Source of the DNA: Streptomyces sp. R33
GTDB taxonomy: Bacteria > Actinomycetota > Actinomycetes > Streptomycetales > Streptomycetaceae
Direction: 5' to 3'
Assembly (NCBI RefSeq): GCF_041200175.1
Contig: NZ_CP165727.1
Span: 3,385,501-3,449,500, forward strand
Length of the DNA stretch: 64,000 nucleotides
Part shown: positions 1 to 8,331 of the stretch, piece by piece
Layout: each line of letters opens with the position of its first letter
Numbering within the stretch: position 1 is the first letter of the stretch
The notes under the pieces: model-generated
Databases searched by the model: none
What the model was told of the DNA's origin: nothing
Seen by the model: only the letters and a program-made list of their open reading frames with translations
Program-made: the position numbers and the translations under genes

Positions 1-422
1 CGGAGGCCGTCGCCGAGCCCGCGCAGGGTGTCGGCGACCCGGCGCACCTCGGCCAGTTCGGCCTCGTCCGCCGGGGCGTCGGCCAGGTAGAAGCCGCCCA
101 CCCGGTACCAGTCGAGGAAGCGGTGGGCGTCGGAGACCAGCTCGCCGAACGACCGCGCCCCGTCCCGCATCGCGAGATGACCGAGCATGGTGCCGCCGGC
201 CTCCCGGAGCTTGGCCGCAGCCTCCGTGCAGTGCGGGTCGGGCCGGCCGCCCGGCCCGTCCGTGACGTTGAGCACCGTCCAGTGCAGCGGGGTCCCGGGC
301 CGGGTCAGCTCGGCCCATTCGACCGGGGCGAGCAGCGGGTGGGCGTAGCCGGGGACGCCGAGGCCGAGGCGGCCCGCCTCGGTCGCGGCGGCCGCCGTGG
401 CTGCCGTCGTCAGATGCGGCAC
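1..422 (-). CDS. Spherulin-4 family secreted hydrolase-like protein (partial, C-terminus outside window)
   Basis: The minus-strand reading frame runs off the left edge, so only about 140 N-terminal residues are seen. It begins at a GTG (420-422) that overlaps the end of the epimerase gene; a GGAGG stretch lies about 5 bases upstream of it. The visible protein has LGVPGYAHPL near residue 20, then a WTVLNV segment and a RVGGFYLADAP segment, which match the barrel strands of the spherulation-specific family 4 fold. In fungi the related Sph3 protein is a glycoside hydrolase that cuts galactosaminogalactan. Translational overlap with the epimerase suggests one transcript. The early residues are Ala/Thr-rich without a clear signal peptide, so secretion is not shown. 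Family assignment is fairly sure; enzymatic function is inference. Confidence 0.75.
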   Translation of the reverse strand, partial: MPHLTTAATAAAATEAGRLGLGVPGYAHPLLAPVEWAELTRPGTPLHWTVLNVTDGPGGRPDPHCTEAAAKLREAGGTMLGHLAMRDGARSFGELVSDAHRFLDWYRVGGFYLADAPADEAELAEVRRVADTLRGLGDGL

Positions 423-1480
423 GCCGCCTCCATCCAGATGTCCGCGAGGGACTCCTCCAGGTTGATCCGGGGCCGCCAGCCGAGCCGGTCCCGGGCCGTG
501 CGCACGTCGGCCTGCTGCCAGGCGCCGCAGCCGTCGGGGTACGGGTACGCGGGCGCCGCGCCGCCGGCGGCGAGCTGTTCGGCCGTCGCCTCGGAGCGCG
601 GGGCGCCGATGGCGGCGAGCCCGGGCGAGCGGCCCTGGGGCCCGAGCCCGTGGCCGTGGCCGGCGCCGTGCCCGGCCGCGTGACCGGGTCCGTGGCCGTG
701 TCCCTGCCCGTGCTGCCCCTGCTGCGGTACGTCGAGCTCGTGCAGGGCGCCTCCGTACCCGGCGACCCGGGCCAGTACCGCCGCCGCGTCGCGCAGCCGG
801 ACCGCGCGCCCGGTGCCGATGTTGACGACGCCCTGGGCGGCGGAGAGCGAGGCGGCGTGCACGGCCCGCGCCACGTCCCGTACGTCCACGAAGTCGCGCT
901 GGACCCCGAGCCCGCTGAGCTTGAGCTCGCCGTCCCCGTTCTGCATCGCGCGCCGCATGGCCTCGGCGAGCCGGCCGAGCGGGGATCCGGCGGGGGTGCC
1001 GGGTCCGACGGGCGAGAAGATCCGCAGGACGACCGCGTCCAGCCCCGAGCCGAGCACCAGCTCGGTGGCGGCGAGCTTGCTCACGCCGTACGGTCCGCCC
1101 GGTCTCGGCACGGCGTCCTCGGCCGTGGACGAGCCGGGCTGGCTGGGACCGTACTCGGCAGCGCAGCCGAGTTGGACGAGGCGGGCCCCGCAGCCGCTGC
1201 GGCGCAGGGATTCGCAGATGGTGGCCACGGCGACGGTGTTGTGCCGGGTCAGCTCCCGGGCCCCGCCGCGGGTGGCGCCGGCGCAGTTGATGACCACGCC
1301 CGGATGGACGGCGTCGAGGAACCGGGTGAGGGCGCCGGGGCTGCCGGTGGCGAGGTCGAAGCGGACGTCCGCGTCGTCGCCGCGGCCGAGGGCGGTGAGC
1401 TGGACGGCGGGGTCGGCGAGCAGCCGGTCGGCGACGTAGCGGCCGAGGTATCCGTTGGCTCCGATCAGCAGCACCCTCAT
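410..1480 (-). CDS. NAD-dependent epimerase/dehydratase with His-Gly-rich insertion
   Basis: Extended short-chain dehydrogenase of 356 residues. The Rossmann nucleotide-binding motif GANGYLG is at residues 7-13 and the catalytic YxxxK pair is Y131/K135, so the active site is intact. The family interconverts or dehydrates nucleotide sugars. An unusual insertion at about residues 254-280 holds seven histidines spaced by glycine, alanine and glutamine; it is predicted to be a flexible loop and may bind metal, which is inference. The gene follows a glycosyltransferase and a membrane protein on the same strand and its end overlaps the start of the spherulin-4-like gene by 13 bases, which points to a shared polysaccharide or glycan pathway. 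The exact sugar cannot be told from sequence. Confidence 0.85.
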   Translation of the reverse strand: MRVLLIGANGYLGRYVADRLLADPAVQLTALGRGDDADVRFDLATGSPGALTRFLDAVHPGVVINCAGATRGGARELTRHNTVAVATICESLRRSGCGARLVQLGCAAEYGPSQPGSSTAEDAVPRPGGPYGVSKLAATELVLGSGLDAVVLRIFSPVGPGTPAGSPLGRLAEAMRRAMQNGDGELKLSGLGVQRDFVDVRDVARAVHAASLSAAQGVVNIGTGRAVRLRDAAAVLARVAGYGGALHELDVPQQGQHGQGHGHGPGHAAGHGAGHGHGLGPQGRSPGLAAIGAPRSEATAEQLAAGGAAPAYPYPDGCGAWQQADVRTARDRLGWRPRINLEESLADIWMEAACRI

Positions 1481-1603
1481 CGCGCGGCCCCTCGGTTGGT
1501 TGGCTGGCCGGTCATCCTGTGTCTCCTTGGTCGATGGGCAGGGGGTCGGGGGTAGGGGTGGGTACGGCTCCGGGGAGCGGCGGCGGTAAGGGGACGCTCC
1601 GGC

Positions 1604-2509
1604 TCAGGGCCGGGCGTGCGCGGATGCGCGGGACAGCACGAGGACGGCGTGTACGAGGAGCCCCGCCGCGGCGGCGATCACCGCCGGCGGGGTCGGGACC
1701 AGGGCGAGGGCCAGGGCTGCGGCGAGGGGCCCGCGCGGGGCGCCGTGTACGAGCAGCAGCCGGGTCAGGAAGAGCAGTACGGCGAGCGGTACGGCCACGC
1801 CCGGCGGGGTCCCGGCGAGCGCGGCCGCCCCCGCGGCGGTCGCGGCGAAGGCCAGGGCGGCCGCGACCAGCAGCGGCCGGGCCCGGTCGGCGAAGTCCTC
1901 CAGGGCTCGGCTGCCGGCGAGCCGGCTGCGGGCGCGGGCGGCGTACACGGCGCCGACCAGGTGGCCGGGGGCCGCGGCCAGTGCGAGGCCGGCTCCGAGG
2001 GGCGTCCCGTGGCGGTGCACCGCCCAGCCGACGACGGCCGCGGCGAGCAGCAGCGCGGCGTACGGGAACCGCCCCGCGGCGGCCCGCCCGGCCCACCCGG
2101 TCCGCCGGGGCCACACCAGGGCGGCGACGGTGGCGAGTACGGCGACGGGCCCGGCGTACGGAACCCCGGCGGCGGCGGCCCCGAGCGCGAGGGCTCCGGG
2201 GAGCAGGGCGTACCCGAAGCCGCGTAACGCCCGGGCGTCGGACGGGCGGACGGTACGGGGCGCGACCGGCTCGTCCCCGCGCGGGGTGCGGGCGTAGAGC
2301 TCCTCGGCCAGCGAGAACACGTCCCGGTGCCGGAAGCGCGCGGCGGTGCGGTCGGTGATGCCCTGCACCTCGAGCCCGGCGGCGATCTCCAGCGGGTCCA
2401 CGGCCCGCTCGCAGAGGGCCCGGTGCCGGTGCAGCAGCGTCTTGACGGGATCCCCGCCGGCCCTGCGGCGGGGGGCCGGGGCGACGGGGGCGGCTTCGTC
2501 CAGGGTCAT
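1604..2509 (-). CDS. Polytopic membrane protein of glycosyltransferase cluster
   Basis: A 301-residue protein whose first 100 or so residues are soluble and helical (a segment with RHRALCERAVDPLEIAAGL) and whose remainder is a series of Ala/Leu/Val-rich membrane segments, roughly eight. I recognise no enzyme motif. Its ATG (2507-2509) overlaps the stop of the upstream glycosyltransferase in an ATGA junction, so the two are translationally coupled. By position it could help export or anchor the sugar polymer made by the transferase, in the way PelG accompanies PelF, but it is smaller than PelG and I see no sequence proof. About 120 bases separate it from the epimerase. Confidence 0.8.
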   Translation of the reverse strand: MTLDEAAPVAPAPRRRAGGDPVKTLLHRHRALCERAVDPLEIAAGLEVQGITDRTAARFRHRDVFSLAEELYARTPRGDEPVAPRTVRPSDARALRGFGYALLPGALALGAAAAGVPYAGPVAVLATVAALVWPRRTGWAGRAAAGRFPYAALLLAAAVVGWAVHRHGTPLGAGLALAAAPGHLVGAVYAARARSRLAGSRALEDFADRARPLLVAAALAFAATAAGAAALAGTPPGVAVPLAVLLFLTRLLLVHGAPRGPLAAALALALVPTPPAVIAAAAGLLVHAVLVLSRASAHARP

Positions 2510-4239
2510 ACCGTCGCCTCCGTGGTCGTGGTGGTGGCCGGAGCCGGGCCGGCGCCCCGGGCCTCGCCCGCGCCCGGACCCGCACCCGGCGCGCCGGCCG
2601 GGGCCGCCGGGGTCCGGTCGGCAGCCGCGGCCGGAGCCGCCCAGGTGGGGCTCGTCCAGTGGCCCGGGACCCGGGCCTCGGGGGGCTGCTCGAAGGGGAT
2701 CCCGCCGTCGGGCCGAGCCGGTCCCCCGGCCAGCAACCGCAGGTAGATCTCCTTGAAGGCGGCCACGTTCTGCTCGACGGTGAACAGCTCCAGGGCCCGG
2801 GCCCTGGCGGCCGCACCGAGCCGTTGGGCCCGCTCGGGGTCCCGCAGCAGCGACAGGCAGGCGTCGGCCAGCGCCCGCGGATTGCGCGGCGGGACGACGA
2901 GGCCGGTGCCGCCGATGACCTCGCACACGGCGCCGACGTCGGTGGACACGGTGGCCCGGCCGCAGAGCATCGCTTCGGCGAGGGTGATCGGGAAGCCCTC
3001 GATCACCGAGGACAGCACGACCACCCGCCCGGACCCGTAGGCGTCGGCCGGCGAGGGGGCCTCGGGCCCGCCGATCTCCTCGAAGGTGACGGGGTTCTCC
3101 CCGGCCGTGACGGCGTCGGCGGCCTCGTCGGGGAAGAGCTGCGCGGCGAGCGAGCGGCAGTCGGCGAGGTAGCCGGGGACCGCGGCGGTCGCGAAGATCC
3201 GCAGCCGGGTGTCCGGGGCGGCCCTGCGCACTTCGGCGAAGGCGTGCAGCAGCGCGATCAGGTCCTTGGCCGGCTCTATCCGGCCGACCCAGACCAGGGT
3301 GTCCGGGTCCCCGCAGTCCGGGTCCTCGCCGACGGTGGCGAATCGGTCCGCCTCCATCCCCGGGTACACCGTCTGCAGCCGGTCCCGTGTGGCGCCGCAG
3401 CGCTCCTGCCAGCGCCGGGCGTGCGCGTTGCCGGGGGTCAGGAGGTCGGCCCGGGCGTAGATCTCGGCCGCCAGCCGCATGTGGAAGGCCGCGAGCAGGG
3501 CCCGGACGGCGGGCCGGGGGGCGCCTCGGCCCGCTCCCGTGGCCCCGGGGCCTCCCTGCCCGGGGGAAGCGTCCGCCGAGTGCTCCAGGTAGTGGGCCCG
3601 CAGCTGGACCCCGTACTCGGTGACCAGCAGCGGGACCCCGAAGAAGCGTTTGGCCAGCAGGCCGGGGAGCGCGGCCACCCCGCCCGCGGCCGCGTGGCAG
3701 ACGTCGACCTCCCGCAGGTCCTCGTACCAGTCGAGGGACAACGGCCGCAGCAGCCGCTCCAGTTCGTCGACGAAGTCCAGCAGGTCGGCCACCTGGGCGC
3801 GCTGTACGGAGCGCAGCGCCCCGGGGGCCCGGCAGGCCGACTCCACCGCCCGGACCGCGGTCTCGGAGCGCAGGGCCGCGTACAACCCGCCCTGTTCCCG
3901 GGCGAGTTCGGCGAGCCCGTACAGGCCGGCGGCGAAGGGCTCGGGCTCGCCCGCGCAGATCCCGCGGACCAGGTCCTTGAAGCACTCGGCGAAACGCCGG
4001 CGCTCACGCCGGGAGTACGTGCGGCCGTCGTCCGCCGGGGCCCAGAGCGGGGCGGTCCAGACGCGGGTGACGTGCTCGGGGAGGACGACCCGGCCGCGCT
4101 CCTCCTGCTCGGCGCTGCGGCTCAGCGCGTAGAGCTCGAACTCGTGCTGCGGCAGCCCGCGGACCAGCCGGTCGCACCACAGCCTCGCCTCTCCCGTCGC
4201 ATACGGATAACCACCTTCCGTGAGCATTCCGATCCGCAC
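2506..4239 (-). CDS. DUF3492 / PelF-type GT4 glycosyltransferase
   Basis: Retaining GT-B glycosyltransferase of about 577 residues. The N-terminus RIGMLTEGGYPYATGEARLW is the hallmark of the DUF3492 domain found in PelF and relatives. The C-terminal half is a GT4 domain with WVGRIEPAKD and the EX7E motif EGFPITLAE, both expected for sugar-nucleotide binding. I chose GTG at 4237-4239, which gives the usual family N-terminus and has a GGGGG stretch 8 bases upstream; GTG at 4248 is an alternative. PelF uses a UDP-hexosamine to build a polymer at the cytoplasmic face. It heads the cluster with the membrane protein, epimerase and spherulin-4-like genes. The donor sugar is unknown. Confidence 0.88.
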   Translation of the reverse strand: MRIGMLTEGGYPYATGEARLWCDRLVRGLPQHEFELYALSRSAEQEERGRVVLPEHVTRVWTAPLWAPADDGRTYSRRERRRFAECFKDLVRGICAGEPEPFAAGLYGLAELAREQGGLYAALRSETAVRAVESACRAPGALRSVQRAQVADLLDFVDELERLLRPLSLDWYEDLREVDVCHAAAGGVAALPGLLAKRFFGVPLLVTEYGVQLRAHYLEHSADASPGQGGPGATGAGRGAPRPAVRALLAAFHMRLAAEIYARADLLTPGNAHARRWQERCGATRDRLQTVYPGMEADRFATVGEDPDCGDPDTLVWVGRIEPAKDLIALLHAFAEVRRAAPDTRLRIFATAAVPGYLADCRSLAAQLFPDEAADAVTAGENPVTFEEIGGPEAPSPADAYGSGRVVVLSSVIEGFPITLAEAMLCGRATVSTDVGAVCEVIGGTGLVVPPRNPRALADACLSLLRDPERAQRLGAAARARALELFTVEQNVAAFKEIYLRLLAGGPARPDGGIPFEQPPEARVPGHWTSPTWAAPAAAADRTPAAPAGAPGAGPGAGEARGAGPAPATTTTTEATV

Positions 4240-4507
4240 GAGTGGCACCCCCGATCTCCCGTCCAGGCGGTCGCCGTCGGTCCGGTGACCCGCCGCGGGA
4301 AACTCAAGCGGATATGCCGATGACGCGACGGACGGTTGTCCGTCGCGCCACCGGAAGGGGTGAAGAGTCGTAACTTTCGCCTGCGGCCCGCGTTCGAGCG
4401 CGCTACAAAGGGCCTGCGGCCCTCGCACCTCTCGGGCCCCTCACGGCCCTCCCGCTCCGTGCGGAGCGGACGGGCCCGCCACGGCGGCAGCTCGCCGCCA
4501 CCGGCCG

Positions 4508-5956
4508 TCAATTCCCGGGGAACACCCAGGGGTTGGGCTTGCACTGGACGCCGCCGATGTCGAGCGACTTCGTCTGCTGCTGCATGATCGGCGCGAGCGA
4601 GCCCGGGGTCTGGCAGTTCACGTGCCCGTGCCCGAGCCGGTGTCCGACCTCGTGGTTGATGAGCATCTGCCGGTACGCGAACATCTGGTCCGCGCCGTAC
4701 GTCGGCGAGCCCTGGGCCCAGCGGAACGCGTTGATCATGACCCGCTCGGTGGAAGCGGAATCACAGCTGACGTTGTCGACGGTGGTGTCCAGACCGGACT
4801 TCTCGCACCACACGCCGGTGGTGCCGGGGCTGGCCAGCGTGATGACGAAGTCGGCCTCGCCGCCGGGCACCCGCTCGAAGGTCTTCGTCCCGCCGTGGCC
4901 CCAGCTGCGGTCGTCGTTGAGGGTGCGGTGGACGGCCTCGGCGAACAGCTGCGCGTCCAGGCCGAGCCCCTGCTCGACGTCGACCCGGTAGCGGATCTTC
5001 TTGCCCTTGCCGGGCGCCGGGGCCACACCGGGGACGGTGTCGAAGGTCCCGGGTCCCTTCAGCTTCTCGTCGATGGGCAGCTGCTGGGCCATCTTCTGCT
5101 CGTACGAGAGCTCCACGGCGGGTGCGGCCGGGGTCGCCCGGCCGTCGGAGCGGGAGGCCGGGGACTGGCCGGGCTCGGCGCGCTTCGCGTTGTCGCCGGC
5201 GGCCCGGGCGGTGGGCGCGGAGCCGCTGTCGCCGTCGGTGGCCATCTGCACGGCGACGACGACGGCGAGCGCGGTGGTGACGGCCGCGGCGGCCATCCCG
5301 GTGTACGCACGGACCTTCCGCCCGCGACCGGACCCGGGCTGCTCCTCGCCGGGATCGGCGGGATCGGCGGGGGCGGCCGGAGCCACAGGCTCTGCAGGCG
5401 CCACGGGCGGCGCCGCGGCTGCCGCGGTCATCGGCGCACGGGGTCCCGGCACCAGGCCGTGCGCGCCGGTGGAGGTGAAGGGGTCGGCCGGGGGCTGCGG
5501 GAGGGTCACCTGCGGGAAGCCGACCGCGGGGGTGCCGAAGGCGGGCGTGTCGCTGTCCATGACGGCGGCGGCCGAACGGCGCGCCCGCGGTACGCCGTGC
5601 CAGTCCCCGTAGACCGTGTCGGGCCCCGCGCCCCAGGCGCCGCCGGGCTCGCGCTGCTCGGGGTGGCCGGCGCGCGGCTCCTCGTACGGGAACTGCTCCT
5701 CGTACGGGAAGGCCTCCTGGTGTGCCCGGTACTCCTCGTTCTCCTGGTGCCCCTGGTACGGAGCGTGCTCCTGGTACGGAAGGCGCTCCTCGTACGGAGG
5801 GTGCTGCTCCGTATACGGCGGGTACTCGGTGTACGGCGGCTGCTCCCCGTACGCCACGTGCTCCCCGTACGGGAAATCCGCTGCGGGTTCCGCCACCGGC
5901 GCCGGGCGGACAGGGGCGGGGGCCGGAGCGGGCCCCTTGCGACTATGTCGTCCCAC
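4508..5956 (-). CDS. DUF3152 metzincin-like membrane-anchored protein
   Basis: A 482-residue protein in three parts. Residues about 15-85 are a Tyr/Pro/Glu-rich tract of repeated PYxE/YGE units. A single membrane segment (about 235-255, TGMAAAAVTTALAVVVAVQM) follows a cytoplasmic Pro/Ala stretch. The extracellular part ends in a DUF3152 domain with a full metzincin zinc signature HExxHxxGxxH (H435, E436, H439, G442, H445) and a following PIM that could be the Met-turn, so zinc peptidase activity is likely but not proven. GTG at 5956 starts 5 bases after the stop of the alpha/beta hydrolase, suggesting coupling. Mycobacterial Rv3207c is, as I recall, a relative in similar context. Confidence 0.87.
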   Translation of the reverse strand: MGRHSRKGPAPAPAPVRPAPVAEPAADFPYGEHVAYGEQPPYTEYPPYTEQHPPYEERLPYQEHAPYQGHQENEEYRAHQEAFPYEEQFPYEEPRAGHPEQREPGGAWGAGPDTVYGDWHGVPRARRSAAAVMDSDTPAFGTPAVGFPQVTLPQPPADPFTSTGAHGLVPGPRAPMTAAAAAPPVAPAEPVAPAAPADPADPGEEQPGSGRGRKVRAYTGMAAAAVTTALAVVVAVQMATDGDSGSAPTARAAGDNAKRAEPGQSPASRSDGRATPAAPAVELSYEQKMAQQLPIDEKLKGPGTFDTVPGVAPAPGKGKKIRYRVDVEQGLGLDAQLFAEAVHRTLNDDRSWGHGGTKTFERVPGGEADFVITLASPGTTGVWCEKSGLDTTVDNVSCDSASTERVMINAFRWAQGSPTYGADQMFAYRQMLINHEVGHRLGHGHVNCQTPGSLAPIMQQQTKSLDIGGVQCKPNPWVFPGN

Positions 5957-5961
5957 GCGCC

Positions 5962-6942
5962 TCAGCCTCTGCCGTCTTCGGTATCTCGGTCGGTGTCGTG
6001 CAGCAGCTCCCGGAAGGCGTTCGCCACCACCTCGGGGTACTCCATCATCGCCACGTGCCCGGCCTCGGGCAGGCTCAGCAGCCGCGAACCCCGGAAGGAG
6101 GCCGCCGCCTTCTGCGCCATACGGTACGAGACCAGTTGGTCCCGGCCACCGTAGACCAGCAGGGTCGGGGCGAGTACCCGCTGCGCCTGGCGCCACAGCC
6201 CGTGCTGGCCGCCGAGGGTGTACGCGTCGACGATGCCGCGCGAGGAGCGGGTCATCGCTTCCCAGAAGTACGGCAGGGCCATCCGCCGCTCCATCTCCGC
6301 GACGGCGTGCCCGAAGCCCTCCGGCGTCACCCGGGAGGGGTCCCCGTAACAGAGGGCGGTCACCCCGCGGGTGCGTTCTTCGGCGGTCAGCCCGCGGGTC
6401 AGCCGGACGAACAGGGAGGCCATCCCGGGAACGGCGAGCAGCGCGGTCGGCACGGCCGACCTCTGCACCCGCAGCTCGGGCAGCGCGGGTGAGACCAGCG
6501 TGAGCGTGCGCACCAGGTCGGGGCGGACGGCCGCGACACGGGTGGAGACGGCGCCGCCGAGGGAGTTGCCGAAGAGGTGCACGGGGCCGCGGCCGTCGGC
6601 GTCGAGGTGCCGGATGACCGCGCGGGCCAGCGCCGTGACCGAGTAGTCCCGGTCGGCGGGCGGCGGGGACCAGCCGAAGCCGGGCAGGTCGAGCGCCTCG
6701 CCGTCGACGGTGTCCTCCAGCTGCAGCATGAGGTCCGACCAGTTCGTCGACGAACCGCCGAGTCCGTGTACGAACAGCGCGGGGGGCAGATCCGTGCGCC
6801 GCGGGGGCCGGGACCGGACGGCGAGCTCCAGTCCGGGCAGCACGGCGGTGCGCAGCTGCTCGCCCTCGGCGACGTGGACGGCTCCCACCTGGGGGGACGG
6901 CTCGGATGTGGATCGCACACCCGGCAGCTCGGTCGAAGACAT
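5962..6942 (-). CDS. Alpha/beta hydrolase
   Basis: A 326-residue alpha/beta-hydrolase-fold enzyme. The nucleophile elbow GNSLGG gives Ser127; the likely acid is Asp268 in YGGRDQLV and the general base His296 in AGHVAMMEYP, so the triad is complete. An oxyanion-region HGLGG motif is near residue 59. The substrate is not predictable; the family includes esterases, lipases and C-C hydrolases. The gene is first in a minus-strand pair with the DUF3152 gene, and a divergent 145-base region separates it from the small acidic gene on the plus strand. Confidence 0.88.
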   Translation of the reverse strand: MSSTELPGVRSTSEPSPQVGAVHVAEGEQLRTAVLPGLELAVRSRPPRRTDLPPALFVHGLGGSSTNWSDLMLQLEDTVDGEALDLPGFGWSPPPADRDYSVTALARAVIRHLDADGRGPVHLFGNSLGGAVSTRVAAVRPDLVRTLTLVSPALPELRVQRSAVPTALLAVPGMASLFVRLTRGLTAEERTRGVTALCYGDPSRVTPEGFGHAVAEMERRMALPYFWEAMTRSSRGIVDAYTLGGQHGLWRQAQRVLAPTLLVYGGRDQLVSYRMAQKAAASFRGSRLLSLPEAGHVAMMEYPEVVANAFRELLHDTDRDTEDGRG

Positions 6943-7087
6943 GCGGCAATGTTACGAGACGATCACGTCCGGACTCTTGTGTTCGGCGTCACAGATGCAT
7001 GGGGATCCGCGTAGCGGGGTATCCGCGATCCTCCTAGGCTCATAGATAGGGCAGGCCCACGAGGGGTGAGGGAAGAAGGGGAGCCAC

Positions 7088-7303
7088 ATGACCGTCGACC
7101 CGGCAGAGCCGGATACCTTCCAGGACCGATCCCGGGAAACCCTCGACGCCGAGGCGCCCGAGGCCGATGCGGCGGAGCAGCTGGCCGAGTTGCAGCCCGA
7201 TGACGACGACCGGGTCACCGGGGTGGACCGCGACGAGGCTGCGGACGGGGACGCCGTCGAGCAGGCGCGGGTGGTGACCCTGGACGAGGACGACTACCGC
7301 TGA
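7088..7303 (+). CDS. Small acidic hypothetical protein
   Basis: A 71-residue, strongly acidic protein rich in Asp, Glu and Ala with no cysteine and no membrane segment. It has a good ribosome-binding site (GAAGGGGAG about 5 bases before the ATG) and codon third positions typical of the surrounding real genes. I do not recognise a domain. It sits between the divergent alpha/beta hydrolase and the TetR-family gene, so it may be carried on its own short transcript. Function unknown. Confidence 0.72.
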   Translation: MTVDPAEPDTFQDRSRETLDAEAPEADAAEQLAELQPDDDDRVTGVDRDEAADGDAVEQARVVTLDEDDYR

Positions 7304-7434
7304 CTCCCCCTGGGCCCGGCGGCCCCGGAGGCGACCCCAGCTCGAAGCTACCGCGCGGTACCCGTGCCGAGCACCGCTGACCAGCGCCTCCGGGCGGTCC
7401 GTACAGCGAGAAAACTCGGCTTCGACCCTACAGA

Positions 7435-7447
7435 TTCGGTTACCGAA
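7435..7447. promoter_or_regulatory. Inverted repeat TTCGGT-T-ACCGAA upstream of tetR
   Basis: Perfect 6-bp arms around one central base, 60 bases before the TetR-family start. Odd-centred short palindromes in this position are common TetR autoregulatory sites. No binding data; operator role is inference. Confidence 0.45.
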
Positions 7448-7506
7448 AAGTACGATGGCGGCGCGGCGCAGAGCGCACTGTGTTCTTAGAGAAAGTGGGA
7501 GGCGGC

Positions 7507-8163
7507 GTGACAGCCATCGAGCAGACGGAGGCAGCGCGTCCCCGGGGCACGCGACTGCCGCGCCGAGCCCGACGCAACCAGCTCCTGGGCGCGGCCCAGG
7601 AGGTCTTCGTCGCGCAGGGCTACCACGCGGCGGCGATGGACGACATCGCCGAGCGTGCCGGAGTCAGCAAGCCGGTGCTGTACCAGCACTTCCCGGGCAA
7701 GCTCGACCTCTACCTGGCGCTGCTGGACCAGCACTGCGAGGCCCTGCTGCTCGCCGTGCGCACGGCGCTCGCGTCGACGACGGACAACAAGCTGCGCGTG
7801 GCCGCGACCATGGACGCCTATTTCGCGTACGTGGAGGACGAGGGCGGCGCGTTCCGGCTGGTCTTCGAGTCCGACCTGACCAACGAGCCGGCGGTGCGCG
7901 AGCGCGTCGACCGCGTCTCGCTGCAGTGCGCCGAGGCCATCTCCGACGTGATCGCCGAGGACACCGGCCTGTCCAAGGACGAGTCGATGCTGCTCGCCGT
8001 GGGCCTGGGCGGGGTCTCGCAGGTCGTGGCCCGCTACTGGCTCTCCAGCGAGAGCCCGGTCGCCCGCGACACGGCTGTGGGACTGCTGACCTCGCTGGCC
8101 TGGCGCGGTATCGCCGGCTTCCCGCTGCACGGCACGGAGGGCGGGCAGGCGGCGCAGGCCTGA
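7507..8163 (+). CDS. TetR/AcrR family transcriptional regulator
   Basis: A 218-residue one-component repressor. The N-terminal helix-turn-helix is seen in RRNQLLGAAQEVFVAQGYHA followed by MDDIAERAGVSKPVLYQHFPGK; the C-terminal ligand-binding half is helical and ligand unknown. I chose GTG at 7507 because GGGAGG lies about 4 bases upstream and the in-frame GTG at 7480 lacks a site. An inverted repeat at 7435-7447 may be its operator. It precedes the DUF3107 gene, an association I recall as conserved in mycobacteria (Rv3208-Rv3208A). Confidence 0.9.
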   Translation: MTAIEQTEAARPRGTRLPRRARRNQLLGAAQEVFVAQGYHAAAMDDIAERAGVSKPVLYQHFPGKLDLYLALLDQHCEALLLAVRTALASTTDNKLRVAATMDAYFAYVEDEGGAFRLVFESDLTNEPAVRERVDRVSLQCAEAISDVIAEDTGLSKDESMLLAVGLGGVSQVVARYWLSSESPVARDTAVGLLTSLAWRGIAGFPLHGTEGGQAAQA

Positions 8164-8331
8164 CCTCGTCCCGCCGGGCAGGCCCGCCCCGTCGGCCCGA
8201 TGCGGTCTGACCGCGGTCGCTGTTCGCTGCGAGCGTGTCGGGACCGCCGCATCCGCGTCCCCTCTCCGGGCTAATGTGGACCGGTACGGCGCGGCTGATC
8301 GCGCACAACCGACCATCGGAGGGACAAAGCC

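Noticed and set aside
1604..3985. 793-residue minus-strand protein joining the glycosyltransferase region and the membrane protein
   Set aside because: The upstream half reads the glycosyltransferase out of frame; the ATGA junction at 2506-2509 separates two genes.
4508..6949. Single 813-residue protein joining the hydrolase region and DUF3152
   Set aside because: The N-terminal 330 residues are an out-of-frame reading of the alpha/beta hydrolase; the real gene starts at 5956.
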